DNA of 64,000 bases from Hypericum androsaemum (taxonomy: Eukaryota; Streptophyta; Magnoliopsida; Malpighiales; Hypericaceae): NCBI GenBank assembly GCA_963995505.1, contig OZ023190.1, positions 10,224,162-10,288,161 on the forward strand, read 5' to 3'. Shown piece after piece: positions 21,991 to 32,231 of this stretch (positions within the stretch are counted from its first letter, which is position 1; the number at the start of each line of letters is the position of its first letter). The notes below the pieces were generated by a model. That model saw nothing but the letters and a program-made list of their open reading frames with translations. It had not been told where the DNA came from and made no database searches. The position numbers were made by a program, and so were the translations under genes.

Positions 21991-23384
21991 TGTTGTTTGT
22001 CGGAGTTGGTGTACTTGATTAGGATCACTTCAGTCGAGGCAAGTGTTGGACACTTTCTCCGTAAGACGAGATTGCCCCGTATATTTCAGTGTGGTACGGG
22101 CTTCGGCAATCGTCCCCAAGATACAACGACTGTTTAGGGCGTTTCCAAGAACGTTGCACACGTATCTCGAAACTTTCGGGCGAACCCTTATATACCCAGA
22201 ACTTTCGGGATTCTTTTCTAGATGAAGAACGGGGGGAGAGGAGAAGACAACAATGCTAGAAGGTGCATGTGCTACTGGGATGAGGAAATGGCAAGGGAGG
22301 CATGCCTATTTATAGGCTGGAGGAGGCAGGGAGGCAGCCACCCCGAAGGGACGCGTCCGCTCGGCCAACAGGCTGACTGGCTGCGCTCGTGGCCCTTCGG
22401 TGGCTTCTGGATCCTTCCAGGCGCACTGGTGGCCCTTCGAAGACTTCCGGATCCTTCCAGGCGCGTCAGGCTGCGCTCGCGCCCTTTCGCGGGAGATCTC
22501 GCACTCCTTCGGCCTTCTGGAAGCCTCCCGGACTTTCCACTCCGTCGTGCCTCTTCGGCGGCCAACCTGAAGGCGCTCGCAGCTCCTCGTCGCTTCGGTA
22601 GTTGCGTAGCTGCCTCCGGACCCGGGCAAAATACTTAAGGCTCCTCGTATCTCGAAACTTTCGGGCGAACCCTTATATACCCAGAACTTTCGGGATTCTT
22701 TTCTAGATGAAGAACGGGGGGAGAGGAGAAGACAACAATGCTAGAAGGTGCATGTGCTGCTGGGATGAGGAAATGGCAAGGGAGGCAGCCACCCCGAAGG
22801 GACGCGTCCGCTCGGCCAACAGGCTGACTGGCTGCGCTCGTGGCCCTTCGGTGGCTTCTGGATCCTTCCAGGCGCACTGGTGGCCCTTCGAAGACTTCCG
22901 GATCCTTCCAGGCGCGTCAGGCTGCGCTCGCGCCCTTTCGCGGGAGATCTCGCACTCCTTCGGCCTTCTGGAAGCCTCCCGGACTTTCCACTCCGTCGGA
23001 CCCGGGCCGGGCAAAATACTTAAGGCTCCTCCAGCTCCTCGCGACGATGCGCACGTGCGAAGTGCCAAGTGCGCCACAAAGCGCCCATTGCGACCTGCGT
23101 CCAATGCGCCATGCGCACACGCACGTACGCGTGCGCGTGCGCGTGCTCGTGCTCGTGCTCGTGCTCGGACGATGCTTCGCACCGTCCTCGCAGGCAGCTA
23201 GCGGTGGGTCAGCCTTTTGGGTAGCCAATCAAGTTAATAGGCAAGGAGGAAAATTCCTTATAAACAAGGAAATCCTCCTTGCTCTAATCAATGTGGGATT
23301 GCAACCTTCCATCTCCCTTTGGGCCTTTCTTTTGGGCCTTTCCATTATTGGGCTTGCATTGAATAAATTCATTCAAACCCAACA
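21991..23384 (-). repeat. 3' LTR of the young copia element (enlarged)
   Basis: This 1394-bp LTR starts TGTTGTTTGTCGG and ends AAACCCAACA. It contains a 485-bp-period internal duplication (units from 22161 and 22646) and a GC-rich hexamer array (about 23110-23165, GCGTGC then GTGCTC units). Confidence 0.93.
22161..23025. repeat. Internal duplication inside the 3' LTR
   Basis: The segment beginning CGTATCTCGAAACTTTCGGG at 22161 recurs at 22646. The second unit lacks about 32 bp holding the TATTTATAGG (TATA on the minus strand) and about 70 bp near its end. The other LTR has a single unit. Confidence 0.92.
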
Positions 23385-23927
23385 ATCCCCCACATGAATG
23401 ATGATTAATGCATGCAGACTCTAATCGAAAGTTCTGACGTGTTATTATTGCATCGAGACAGGTAGCTTGCGGCTTTGAACCTTCTCTAGTAATATGTTAT
23501 CGGATTTACTCGCTGCTCGGTGAACGTGATGTCTTAAACCGTCAGCTTTTGGTGTAAACCAAGACAATAACATTTACACAATAATAACCCTAGTATATTT
23601 AGGTTCTCACGTTGTGTCCGTTTCGGCCATGGACCGTATCTTGGATTCATAAGTGTTTTTCCCATTTGAAGCGGCCTCACTTCACACTTACATAGGTGAT
23701 CTCCTATCAGGAGTATCCTGCCATACTCCACCTTAATCAAGGTATAGGAATCATTAAAAGCGTAATGCTTATCCTTACCACATCTCTGCAGGTTAATACC
23801 TGGGCAGCTTCTGAGAATGAGATAGGTTCCAGGTGGTTCACTGAACCCTCCATAACTTAGTTGTCTCATTGAACCAAGTTTGTGGGATCTCCACTCATCA
23901 TGGTTGAGTTACCGCTATGGACGTTCT
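23385..23927 (-). other. Non-coding tail between the copia polyprotein and its 3' LTR
   Basis: About 540 bp between the stop codon and the polypurine tract. No further coding region is visible. Confidence 0.6.
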
Positions 23928-26900
23928 TTATTGTGTGGATTTTAATCCCATTCCCCTTACTGCGTTGTACATTTGATCTCTATTGATTCCTTTCGTAAAA
24001 GGATCAGCTAAGTTGTCCTTGGACTTTACATAATTAATGGTGATCACCCCACTAGAGATCAACTGTCTAACGGTATTATGTCTCCGACGGATATGTCGAG
24101 ACTTTCCGTTGTACAATGTACTTTGTGCTCTCCCGATTGCAGACATGCTATCACAGTGTATCAATACGGGAGGCACTGGTTTACTCCAGCACGGAATATC
24201 CTCTAGGAAGTTTCTGAGCCATTCAGCTTCTTCCCCAGCTTTATCTAGTGCTATAAACTCCGACTCCATGGTGGATCGAGCTATGCACGTTTGTTTAGAG
24301 GACTTCCAAGACACAGCTCCTCCTCCTATGGTGAATACGTATCCACTGGTGGATTTGGAGTCCTTAGTGTCCGATATCCAATTTGCGTCACTGTATCCTT
24401 CTAATACAGCTGGATATTTAGCATAATGTATGCCATGGTTTATGGTATGTTTTAAATACCGTAAAACCCTTTCTAGAGCTAGCCAGTGATCCTTTCCTGG
24501 ATTACTTGTGAATCTACTAAGTTTACTAACCGAGTACGCAATATCGGGACGAGTGCAGTTTGTTAAATACATCAAGCTCCCGATAATTTGCGCATACTTC
24601 AGTTGCGATACTGGGTCCCCTCGATTCTTGGCTAAGTGTAGATTCAAATCTACTGGAGTCTTAACCGGAGGTTTGTCAAAAGCTTCAAATTTCTTGAGCA
24701 CGTTTTCCACGTAGTGGGATTGTGTCAAGATAATTTCGTTAGCTTTTCTTGAAATTTTTATTCCTAGTATGACGTCTGCCACACCCATATCTTTCATGTC
24801 AAAGTGGTTCTTTAACAACATGTTCTTAGTTTTCACAATAACCTCTTTATTGCTTCCCATAATTAGTAAGTCATCTACGTAGAGACATACAATTACGTAA
24901 GCTTCAGGTGTGCCCTTAATGTAAACACATTTATCGCACTCATTGATCTTAAATCCATTTGACAGCATTGTTCCGTCAAATTTCTCGTGCCACTGTTTCG
25001 GCGCCTGTTTTAGCCCGTATAGTGACTTGACTAGTCGGCACACTTTATGCTCTTGTCCGGGAGCCACAAACCCTTCAGGTTGCTCCATGTATATCTCCTC
25101 TTCCAGTTCTCCATTTAGGAAAGCTGTTTTTACATCCATTTGGTGGATCTCGAGGTTATAGAGTGCTGCAACAGCTATGAGTACTCTAATCGATGTGATT
25201 CTTGTGACAGGCGAATACGTGTCGAAGAAATCATATCCCTCCTTCTGCTTGAACCCCTTAGCTACCAGTCGAGCTTTGTACTTGTCGATTGATCCATCAG
25301 CTTTGTATTTCCTTTTTAGGATCCACCTGCATCCCAAAGGTTTGCAGCCCGGTGGGAGATCCACGATCTCCCACGTGTGGTTTTGCATAATGGATTCTAT
25401 CTCACTATTGATAGCTTCCTTCCAGAGAGGAGCATCTGGACTGGACAATGCCTCTTGGATTGTCCTGGGTTCATCTTCTAACGCATAGGTTAGATAGTCC
25501 GGACCGAAAGATTTGGTTACCTTCATCCGTTTACTACGTCTAGGTTCATCATCTTTCTGATTTGACCCTTGCGTAGTCTCGTGAGTCCTTTTCTTCGGAC
25601 TTGCTTCCTTTCTTTCCTTATTAGGAAAGCTATCTTCAAAAAACGTTGCGTTCCTTGATTCTATGACCATTCCCGTGTTTATCTCAGGGTTTTCAGATTT
25701 ATGCACCAAGAATCGATAAGCACTACTGTTTTGCGCATATCCGATAAAGATGCAATCAATGGTCTTGGGTCCTATTCGCACCTGCTTAGGCTTAGGTACT
25801 TCGACCTTCGCTAGGCACCCCCACACTTTAAGGTAACCGTAGGAAGGCTTCCTTCCTTTCCATAGTTCATATGGGGTTTTATCCCTTTTCTTGTGTGGCA
25901 ATTTGTTTAGAATGTGGTTAGCTGAGAGCACAGCTTCCCCCCACATGTTCTGGGGTAAGCCCGAGCTAATCAACATAGCGTTCATCATCTCTTTAAGAGT
26001 TTGATTTTTGCGTTCAGCTACGCCATTCGATTGAGGTGAGTATGGAGCAGTCGTCTGATGAATAATGCCATGTTCTTGACAGAGTTCCTCAAACAGAGCT
26101 ACATATTCTCCTCCTCGATCACTTCGGATCATTTTGATTTTCACGCTGAGTTGATTTTCAACCTCATTCTTATATCTCTTAAAAGCATCAAGAGCTTCGT
26201 CTTTGCCCTTTAGGAGATATACGTAACAGTATCTCGTGCAATCATCGATAAACGTGATGAAGTATTTCTTCCCGCCTTTAGTTTGCACGTGTTTCATATC
26301 GCAAGTGTCCGTATGAATTAACTCTAAAGGCGTAGTACTTCTTTCCACTGAATGGAAAGGTGCTTTGGTCATTTTAGCCTCCACACATACTTCACATTTA
26401 TCGGATGGGTTGAACTCTAGATTCGGTAATAAATTTAAACTTACTAACTTTCTTAGTGAGTTTAGATTTACGTGTCCTAATCTACCATGCCATAAATTAG
26501 AACACTCGGCCAAGTAAGAAGAAGCGTTAACTTTATTTTCACCGTTAAAGGTGCGATGTACAGTTATTACATTCATCTTAAAGAGCCCCCTCTCTAGATA
26601 ACCCTTTCCTATGAATTGACCCGCTTTGGTCAGTACAAACTTATCAGCCTCAAATACAAGCTTAAGACCGGCTTTGCTTAACAGTGAGCCAGAGACTAAG
26701 TTCTTGCGGATGTCCGGGACATGCAGCACATCCTTGAGGGTCAGCTCCTTTCCTGAGGTCAGCTTCAGGACCACCTTTCCCAAACCAACGATCTTGGACG
26801 TTGCGGAGTTTCCCATGAACAGCTTTCGGCCGGTGATCGGGATATAGTTCGAGAACATCTCCTTGTCCGAGCAGACGTGGCGGGTAGCTCCAGTGTCCAC

Positions 26901-27815
26901 GAACCACTCTCTCGGATTGTCCACCAGGTTGGCTTCAAACACTACGGCTGACAGATCCATCTGGGATAAATCTTCAGCCAGGTTCGCCCTTCCTTGGTCG
27001 TCCTTCTTCGGCTGGCGACAGTCCTTAGCCATGTGTCCGGGTTTCCCGCAGTTGTAGCAGTCGCCCTTGATCTTTTTCTTCTTGGGCTTTTGCTCCTTCT
27101 GCTTATCCTCGGACTTCTTCCTCTTCTTGCCACTTTTTCCCTCAGCGAGGTGCACGGTGGTCTCAGAGTTGGCCTTGCCTTGCTTGACTTCGGATTTTCG
27201 GTTGTCTTCCTCGATCCTTAGTCTTACTATCAGGTCTTCTAGGCCCATGTCCTTCCTCTTGTGCTTGAGGTAGCTCTTGAAATCCTTCCACAGCGGGGGG
27301 AGCTTCTCGATCATAGCAGCTACTTGGAAGGACTCGCTGAGTTGCATCCCTTCGGCTTGGATCTCGTGAAGGATCAGCTGCAACTCTTGCACTTGGTCGA
27401 TGACCTTCTTGGAGTCCACCATCTTGAAGTCGAGGAATCGTCCGACGATGAATTTCTTCGTCCCGGCATCCTCCGTTTTGTACTTCTTCTCGAGTGAACT
27501 CCACAGCTCTTTAGCGGTCTTAGCTTCCGCGTAGACATTGTAGAGCGTGTCGTCTAGTCCATTCAGGACGTAGTTCCGGCATAGGAAGTCGCTGTGACTC
27601 CATGCATCGAGGGCGTTGATCTTCTGTTGATCTGCCTCATTTTCCGCTACCTTCGGTGCTTCCTCTTTCAGGAACCGAACTAGGTTGAGCGTCGTCAGGT
27701 AGAACAACATCTTCTGTTGCCACCTCTTGAACTCGGTACCGTTGAACTTGGCCGGCCTTTCGGCGTGGACAGTTCCCGGGACCGCTGGCACTGGTGCTGA
27801 GCTTGTCGATGCCAT
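23928..27815 (-). CDS. Copia Gag-Pol polyprotein, intact (1295 aa)
   Basis: The first ATG is at 27815 ([14 protein letters not shown]), 29 bp from the LTR; the open frame upstream starts only with GTG. In order: Gag (UBN2-like, about 60-215), CCHC zinc knuckle [14 protein letters not shown] (about 253-266), aspartic protease [12 protein letters not shown] (about 305-316), GAG-pre-integrase, integrase core ([16 protein letters not shown]), reverse transcriptase ([18 protein letters not shown] near 977) and RNase H ([10 protein letters not shown]) to ADPFTKGI. Like Tnt1-type elements it makes one polyprotein that the protease cuts. It makes virus-like particles, copies RNA to DNA and integrates it. 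No frame damage is seen. Confidence 0.95.
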   Translation of the reverse strand: MASTSSAPVPAVPGTVHAERPAKFNGTEFKRWQQKMLFYLTTLNLVRFLKEEAPKVAENEADQQKINALDAWSHSDFLCRNYVLNGLDDTLYNVYAEAKTAKELWSSLEKKYKTEDAGTKKFIVGRFLDFKMVDSKKVIDQVQELQLILHEIQAEGMQLSESFQVAAMIEKLPPLWKDFKSYLKHKRKDMGLEDLIVRLRIEEDNRKSEVKQGKANSETTVHLAEGKSGKKRKKSEDKQKEQKPKKKKIKGDCYNCGKPGHMAKDCRQPKKDDQGRANLAEDLSQMDLSAVVFEANLVDNPREWFVDTGATRHVCSDKEMFSNYIPITGRKLFMGNSATSKIVGLGKVVLKLTSGKELTLKDVLHVPDIRKNLVSGSLLSKAGLKLVFEADKFVLTKAGQFIGKGYLERGLFKMNVITVHRTFNGENKVNASSYLAECSNLWHGRLGHVNLNSLRKLVSLNLLPNLEFNPSDKCEVCVEAKMTKAPFHSVERSTTPLELIHTDTCDMKHVQTKGGKKYFITFIDDCTRYCYVYLLKGKDEALDAFKRYKNEVENQLSVKIKMIRSDRGGEYVALFEELCQEHGIIHQTTAPYSPQSNGVAERKNQTLKEMMNAMLISSGLPQNMWGEAVLSANHILNKLPHKKRDKTPYELWKGRKPSYGYLKVWGCLAKVEVPKPKQVRIGPKTIDCIFIGYAQNSSAYRFLVHKSENPEINTGMVIESRNATFFEDSFPNKERKEASPKKRTHETTQGSNQKDDEPRRSKRMKVTKSFGPDYLTYALEDEPRTIQEALSSPDAPLWKEAINSEIESIMQNHTWEIVDLPPGCKPLGCRWILKRKYKADGSIDKYKARLVAKGFKQKEGYDFFDTYSPVTRITSIRVLIAVAALYNLEIHQMDVKTAFLNGELEEEIYMEQPEGFVAPGQEHKVCRLVKSLYGLKQAPKQWHEKFDGTMLSNGFKINECDKCVYIKGTPEAYVIVCLYVDDLLIMGSNKEVIVKTKNMLLKNHFDMKDMGVADVILGIKISRKANEIILTQSHYVENVLKKFEAFDKPPVKTPVDLNLHLAKNRGDPVSQLKYAQIIGSLMYLTNCTRPDIAYSVSKLSRFTSNPGKDHWLALERVLRYLKHTINHGIHYAKYPAVLEGYSDANWISDTKDSKSTSGYVFTIGGGAVSWKSSKQTCIARSTMESEFIALDKAGEEAEWLRNFLEDIPCWSKPVPPVLIHCDSMSAIGRAQSTLYNGKSRHIRRRHNTVRQLISSGVITINYVKSKDNLADPFTKGINRDQMYNAVRGMGLKSTQ

Positions 27816-27826
27816 CTTCAAGTACA

Positions 27827-27927
27827 CAATCTCGTCTTACGATTGTTATTTGTCGGAGTTGGTGTACTTGATTAGGATCACTTCAGTCGAGGCAAGTGTT
27901 GGACACTTTCTCCGTAAGAAGAGATTG
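27827..27927. repeat. Inverted repeat linking the copia leader and U5
   Basis: CAATCTCGTCTTACG at 27827-27841, two bases inside the LTR end, is the reverse complement of CGTAAGACGAGATTG. That 15-mer is in the left LTR at 22060-22074 exactly, and in the right LTR at 27913-27927 with one change (C to A). It occupies the position where a tRNA primer-binding site should be. Confidence 0.85.
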
Positions 27928-28747
27928 CCCCGTATATTTCAGTGTGGTACGGGCTTCGGCAATCGTCCCCAAGATACAACTACTGTTTAGGGCATTTCCA
28001 AGAACGTTGCACACGTATCTCGAAACTTTCGGGCGAACCCTTATATACCCAGAACTTTCGGGATTCTTTTCTAGATGAAGAACGGGGGGAGAGGAGAAGA
28101 CAACAATGCTAGAAGGTGCATGTGCTGCTGGGATGAGGAAATGGCAAGGGAGGCATGCCTATTTATAGGCTGGAGGAGGCAGGGAGGCAGCCACCCCGAA
28201 GGGACGCATCCGCTCGGCCAACAGGCTGACTGGCTGCGCTCGTGGCCCTTCGGTGGCTTCTGGATCCTTCCAGGCGCACTGGTGGCCCTTCGAAGACTTC
28301 CGGATCCTTCCAGGCGCGTCAGGCTGCGCTCGCGCCCTTTCGCGGGAGATCTCGCACTCCTTCGGCCTTCTGGAAGCCTCCCGGACTTTCCACTCCGTCG
28401 TGCCTCTTCGGCGGCCAACCTGAAGGCGCTCGCAGCTCCTCGTCGCTTCGGTAGTTGCGTAGCTGCCTCCGGACCCGGGCAAAATACCTGCGTCCAATGC
28501 GCCATGCGCACACGCACGTGCTCGTGCTCGGACGGTGCTTTGCACCGTCCTCGCAGGCAGCTAGCGGTGGGTCAGCCTTTTGGGTAGCCAATCAAGTTGA
28601 TAGGCAAGGAGGGAAATTCCTTATAAACAAGGAAATCCTCCTTGCTCTAATCAATGTGGGATTGCAACCTTCCATCTCCCTTTGGGCCTTTTTTTTGGGC
28701 CTTTCCATTATTGGGCTTGCATTGAATAAATTCATTCAAACCCAACA
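27844..28747 (-). repeat. 5' LTR of the young copia element
   Basis: This 904-bp LTR has minus-strand TATA candidates at 28041-28048 (TATATAAGG) and 28160-28168 (CTATAAAT). It starts TGTTATTTGTCGG and ends AAACCCAACA, followed by the target copy CAATG. Confidence 0.93.
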
Positions 28748-28947
28748 CAATGTAGTGCAGCAGATCATTGAAGGAAGTATTTTGTACAGCAGATCAAATG
28801 AAGAGATCTGATCCGAGGCCTGAGTGAGGTGTCGATGAAGGTTCCGGTAACTTCTTCCCTTTCTTTCTGTTCATTTGTTAGGAGCTGTCGAATTTGGTTC
28901 TATTTGCTGAATCCACTTTGGATGTGGCAGAGGGCCAGATTTCCAGA

Positions 28948-29457
28948 TTAGATATCGGCATCGTCTACACATTCTTCTATAATGCCGACGCAAGAACCGA
29001 TAGACTTCCCCATAGACATGGCCTCTGCGAGTTTAGCTCGAGTTGCCTTGTGGCGAAGCAGAATTAGGACCGTGTTCAGTAGAGACCAGCGCACCTGAGA
29101 ATCTGCTTTCTTTTGTGTGAATCCCATACAATTCAGCAAAATATCCAGCTGCAACATAAACCACATTAAGCAGTTCAGTAGTCCACACAAGTTGTGCAAA
29201 TGAAAACATGAGGCATCTGCATTTTTGTACCTTGGTTATGTCGCCAAGGCCTCCCTCGGCATATCCGTACAGAAGATACTCTGTTGCTACTCAAGCTAGC
29301 GCTATACAAGAGAATTTGTTCAACGTCTGGTACGGTAAAGAATTGAGGGCTGTTGGACACAGATTTTATATAGAATACTGCAGTGCTGAAGAACAAACCA
29401 TTCCTGCTTTGGCAGGCAGAAAATTCTTATCTTGGCAGATACTTTTCCCGTGTTAAC
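28948..29457 (-). pseudogene. 3' fragment (exons 5-7) of the M41-peptidase-like gene, unit A
   Basis: Exon-like segments at 29431-29457, 29231-29326 and 28948-29148 have the same lengths (27, 96 and 201 nt) as exons 5-7 of the intact gene at 40974-42927. Exon 6 carries TGA (29291-29293) where the intact gene has Gly in ALAGVATE. The donor after exon 5 is AT instead of GT. Exons 1-4, including the HEAGH motif, are missing, because the duplicated unit ends in intron 4 at 29526-29529. Confidence 0.88.
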
Positions 29458-29522
29458 CTGCATGGCAAGGCAGGTCAGAAGAATCGATGAGCGACACATG
29501 TATCAATCAGCTGAAAACACGG

Positions 29523-30060
29523 GGAACAATATTTGTACTAAGATTTTAGACAATGATGCCCGATCATTTTCTTGCTTTAGTCATGTCCCACGCCTCTGCA
29601 CTAGCACGGGAGCTTTCACAGACCAGTAATTCCTTTTTGGTCTTGGTCCATACAAGAAGCAGCATAACATGAAGCAGGGCACAAGCAATCAAATCCTTCC
29701 GCTATTCATCTTCTTCATAGGATGCTTTTTTTAGGTTATCTTCATAGAATGGTAACTGTTACTTGGGATGCCAGAATGAGGAGGATATAGAGGAGAAGAG
29801 CATCTATAGCTTTATTTATTCGGGACAGGAAATCACATTCTACCAAAAACAAAAGAAGCTAGACAGAAGCATTATAACCAACCAGTACGGGAGAAGTAAA
29901 ACAAACCTCATTTGTTGTAGTATTCAGGAGAAGTAGCCCCAATAATTTCCCGAATACAGAATCAAACAAACCCAGATCAGATCAGATCAAGCACCCGTCT
30001 CTTCACTCAATGATTGCTTCAAATAAAAGAAAGCTCAGAACTTGGATGTAACGCAGCAGC
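29523..30060. other. Third partial copy of the duplicated spacer, with palmitoyltransferase tail
   Basis: From the AATATTTGTAC at 29528 on, the sequence matches 38788 onward in unit B and 20170 onward in unit A. It keeps the pseudogene tail (LNTTTNE, near 29900) and then jumps to the CCCCAATAATTTCCCGAATAC region, skipping the catalytic exons. So a third unit existed and was internally deleted. Confidence 0.7.
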
Positions 30061-30625
30061 AGCAAGCTTGAACTCCTAACAAGACATTGCCACTGCAGCA
30101 CTACTCGGACCCCGGAACCGTTTTTCCCTCCTACACTCACTCTTATCTTTCATCAGCTCAAGAACAATAGCAGACCAAATCCAACGACGAAAACCCAACA
30201 TCGAAAAACCCCGAAAACCATTCCGTGTTTACTACCTATGGGGGAAAGTGGGTTGCTTGGTCATGGGAACGGTGATAATGTTCCTCCGGGCCATAGCGCA
30301 TGATGCCTTATTGGTGGCGCCCATGAGAAAGTCCTTGGCCTGAGCATTCTTGTCTCCGACAATGACGGTTACCTGAAAGCTGAGCTTCGTCCGTCTCAGT
30401 AGGCGGTCCGCGTGTAGGGCTGACTGAGGCGGGTCTTTGGGTGCGACATGTGACACTATTGAGGATTGGGAGATGATGATTGAGTTCCTATCTTCTTTGG
30501 GCCTTGGCTCGTCTTGTCTTTCTTCTATTTGCCTTTTGGTGGACTTGTAGAACACGGCATACAATACAGTATTGCATTACATTAGAACCCTGTAATAAAA
30601 ATTTTCAGACAATTAACTAACCCCA

Positions 30626-30688
<63 letters not shown>

Positions 30689-31781
30689 TAAATGGTAGAT
30701 AGAGGACGAAATTGAAAGAATTATGAATATTTTATTTGGAGATATTGTATTTCTTAGACGTATTTATATATGTCAAGTATTGAACACCCGTAGTTACGAG
30801 ATTTGATGAGACTTGTAAGCATCGATCGAGTAGGATGGAAGCTTAAGAAGACCAGGCGGCACCATTGGCAAAGGAGGCAAGGGAGATGGGCGGTGGCATG
30901 TACTCCACACCTTTTTTTTTTGTGGTAATTAATTAGTGGCCTTGTAAGTTATGGTAACGGAAGTCATGCAGCTAAGTGAGATTTTCATGGTTTTGCGAAA
31001 ATAATAAATAAAAAAGGGGGATATTTTCATATTACTGCTTGGTGGTTTTGGTTTTCTTACAAGTACATTTTTAACAAGATGAGATGAGGGAGGGGAAATA
31101 GGAAGGAAAAGCTTGGTTGGTGGTTTGATCCTCATCTCATGTGCAATGCAAAGACCGAACCAGATTGTTTCCACGATCGTGTCATTGGTGTATCAATCAA
31201 TGCCTATAAAAGATGTACAAAGCATCTTCCACTTCTCTTCCTTCCATCAACGATTGTGTATAATTTCTTGTTTGAGCCAGCCAGCATGCTTTACAAATTT
31301 ACGTCAGCTTGGTTCACTATCATCTATGACGACTGGTTTCCACTCTCTGGGGGTGTCCTCAAGACGGTTATAAACAACAATTACTACGTGAAGAACAAGT
31401 TCCGTGCAGAACTTAATGTTAAGACAAGTAAGAATTGTTGGCTCCATCTGAGGTTTATTACTTGCAATGAATGATACACGGATCATGTTAAAACGGCTCT
31501 GCAGTATCGTATACGCTACAATTTGGAAAGTTGGCTCTCTTTTTCTCCGCGTTTTACGCACGATTTCAGGTCAAATAGGCTTCATTAATCACTCTTAAGA
31601 AAGGAACAGAGAGCTCACATGACATGACAAGTTATCACTCCAAGATATGTGTTCTGGATTGATTCTCAAGCATTCTCTGTGAGATGACCAAAACAAGTTA
31701 TTGCTTCAGGGAAAAGTGAAACAAGCCAACACATCGGAACAAGTAAGTTTTCAGCACAGGACTTATTCGCTGCACCCTTGG
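30061..31781. other. Spacer between duplicated units
   Basis: A 110-codon ORF on the minus strand (30232-30564, ending MTKQPTFPHR) has no family I recognise and no paralogue in unit A. A (TA)n microsatellite follows at 30636-30685. From about 31140 the sequence is similar to 12890 onward. No gene is called. Confidence 0.45.
30636..30685. repeat. (AT)n microsatellite, about 25 units
   Basis: An uninterrupted AT dinucleotide run of about 50 bp, preceded by an A run. Confidence 0.97.
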
Positions 31782-32231
31782 CTACAGCGTACGATACCCG
31801 ACAGTGACGAATGCTGGCTCTGCAAGTTCTTCAGCAGCAGGGGCCTCCATTTTAGCTTTTCTGCTGAGCTTGTGGCGACTCTTGACATTTGGAAGCAATC
31901 CACCCAAGGACCCCTTCCCCTTCTTTGAAGAAGCGTCATACTCTTCAAGAATCTTCTCCACCTTGTAAATCTCCTCGTCGACATTCTTCAACCAGGTTAG
32001 CACATCTTCCTCGACTTGTCGATAAAGCTCCTTGGTTTCGTAGTCCACTTGGTGCAACACCCTTGCCCTTGCTTGCTTCATGGACTGGAGCTTGTTTCTC
32101 AGTTCCTCCACATTTTCTTTGCAGTCGAACACATACCTCACCTGTTGCCATATCCCTTTCCCTGTTGCAGTTACCGTTGAAACAGCGGCTCTTTCGGCGA
32201 CTTGGTTCCCGACCTTACGTGCAAACTCCAT
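31782..32231 (-). CDS. CC-domain-only NLR fragment (149 aa)
   Basis: It starts with a true ATG (MEFARKVGNQVAERAAVS) and ends at TAG after VGYRTL. It aligns with residues about 1-140 of the two neighbouring NLRs (GIWQQVRYVF, ARVLHQV, DVLTWLKNVDEEI, KVEKILEE, GLLPNVKSRHKLSRKAKM). It then stops just where the others continue VGYRVPVQTMVPVKGYE into NB-ARC. No P-loop, NB-ARC or LRR sequence lies downstream. It is either a truncated relic or a CC-only protein that could bind or modulate full NLRs; some plant truncated NLRs do so. The frame is undamaged over 149 codons despite divergence from the paralogues. Confidence 0.6.
   Translation of the reverse strand: MEFARKVGNQVAERAAVSTVTATGKGIWQQVRYVFDCKENVEELRNKLQSMKQARARVLHQVDYETKELYRQVEEDVLTWLKNVDEEIYKVEKILEEYDASSKKGKGSLGGLLPNVKSRHKLSRKAKMEAPAAEELAEPAFVTVGYRTL

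Larger units (their letters stand above)
21991..28747 (-). mobile_element. Young Ty1-copia retrotransposon with complete polyprotein
   Basis: LTRs at 21991-23384 and 27844-28747 flank one uninterrupted minus-strand polyprotein. The target duplication CAATG is at 21986-21990 and 28748-28752, and unit B (near 40774) has the unoccupied site with one copy. A polypurine tract (GTGGGGGAT on the element strand) abuts the left, 3' LTR. The LTRs are very alike where they align, but the left one is 490 bp longer because of an internal duplication. The insertion post-dates the segmental duplication or entered only one unit. It is potentially autonomous. Confidence 0.96.

Noticed and set aside
22222..23397. 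Several overlapping Arg/Ala/Ser-rich ORFs on both strands, repeated at 28071-28811
   Set aside because: They lie wholly inside the LTRs of the copia element and arise from GC-rich sequence.
30232..30564. 110-aa ORF on the minus strand
   Set aside because: No recognised domain, no paralogue in the other unit and no promoter or splice evidence. Noted in the spacer entry only.
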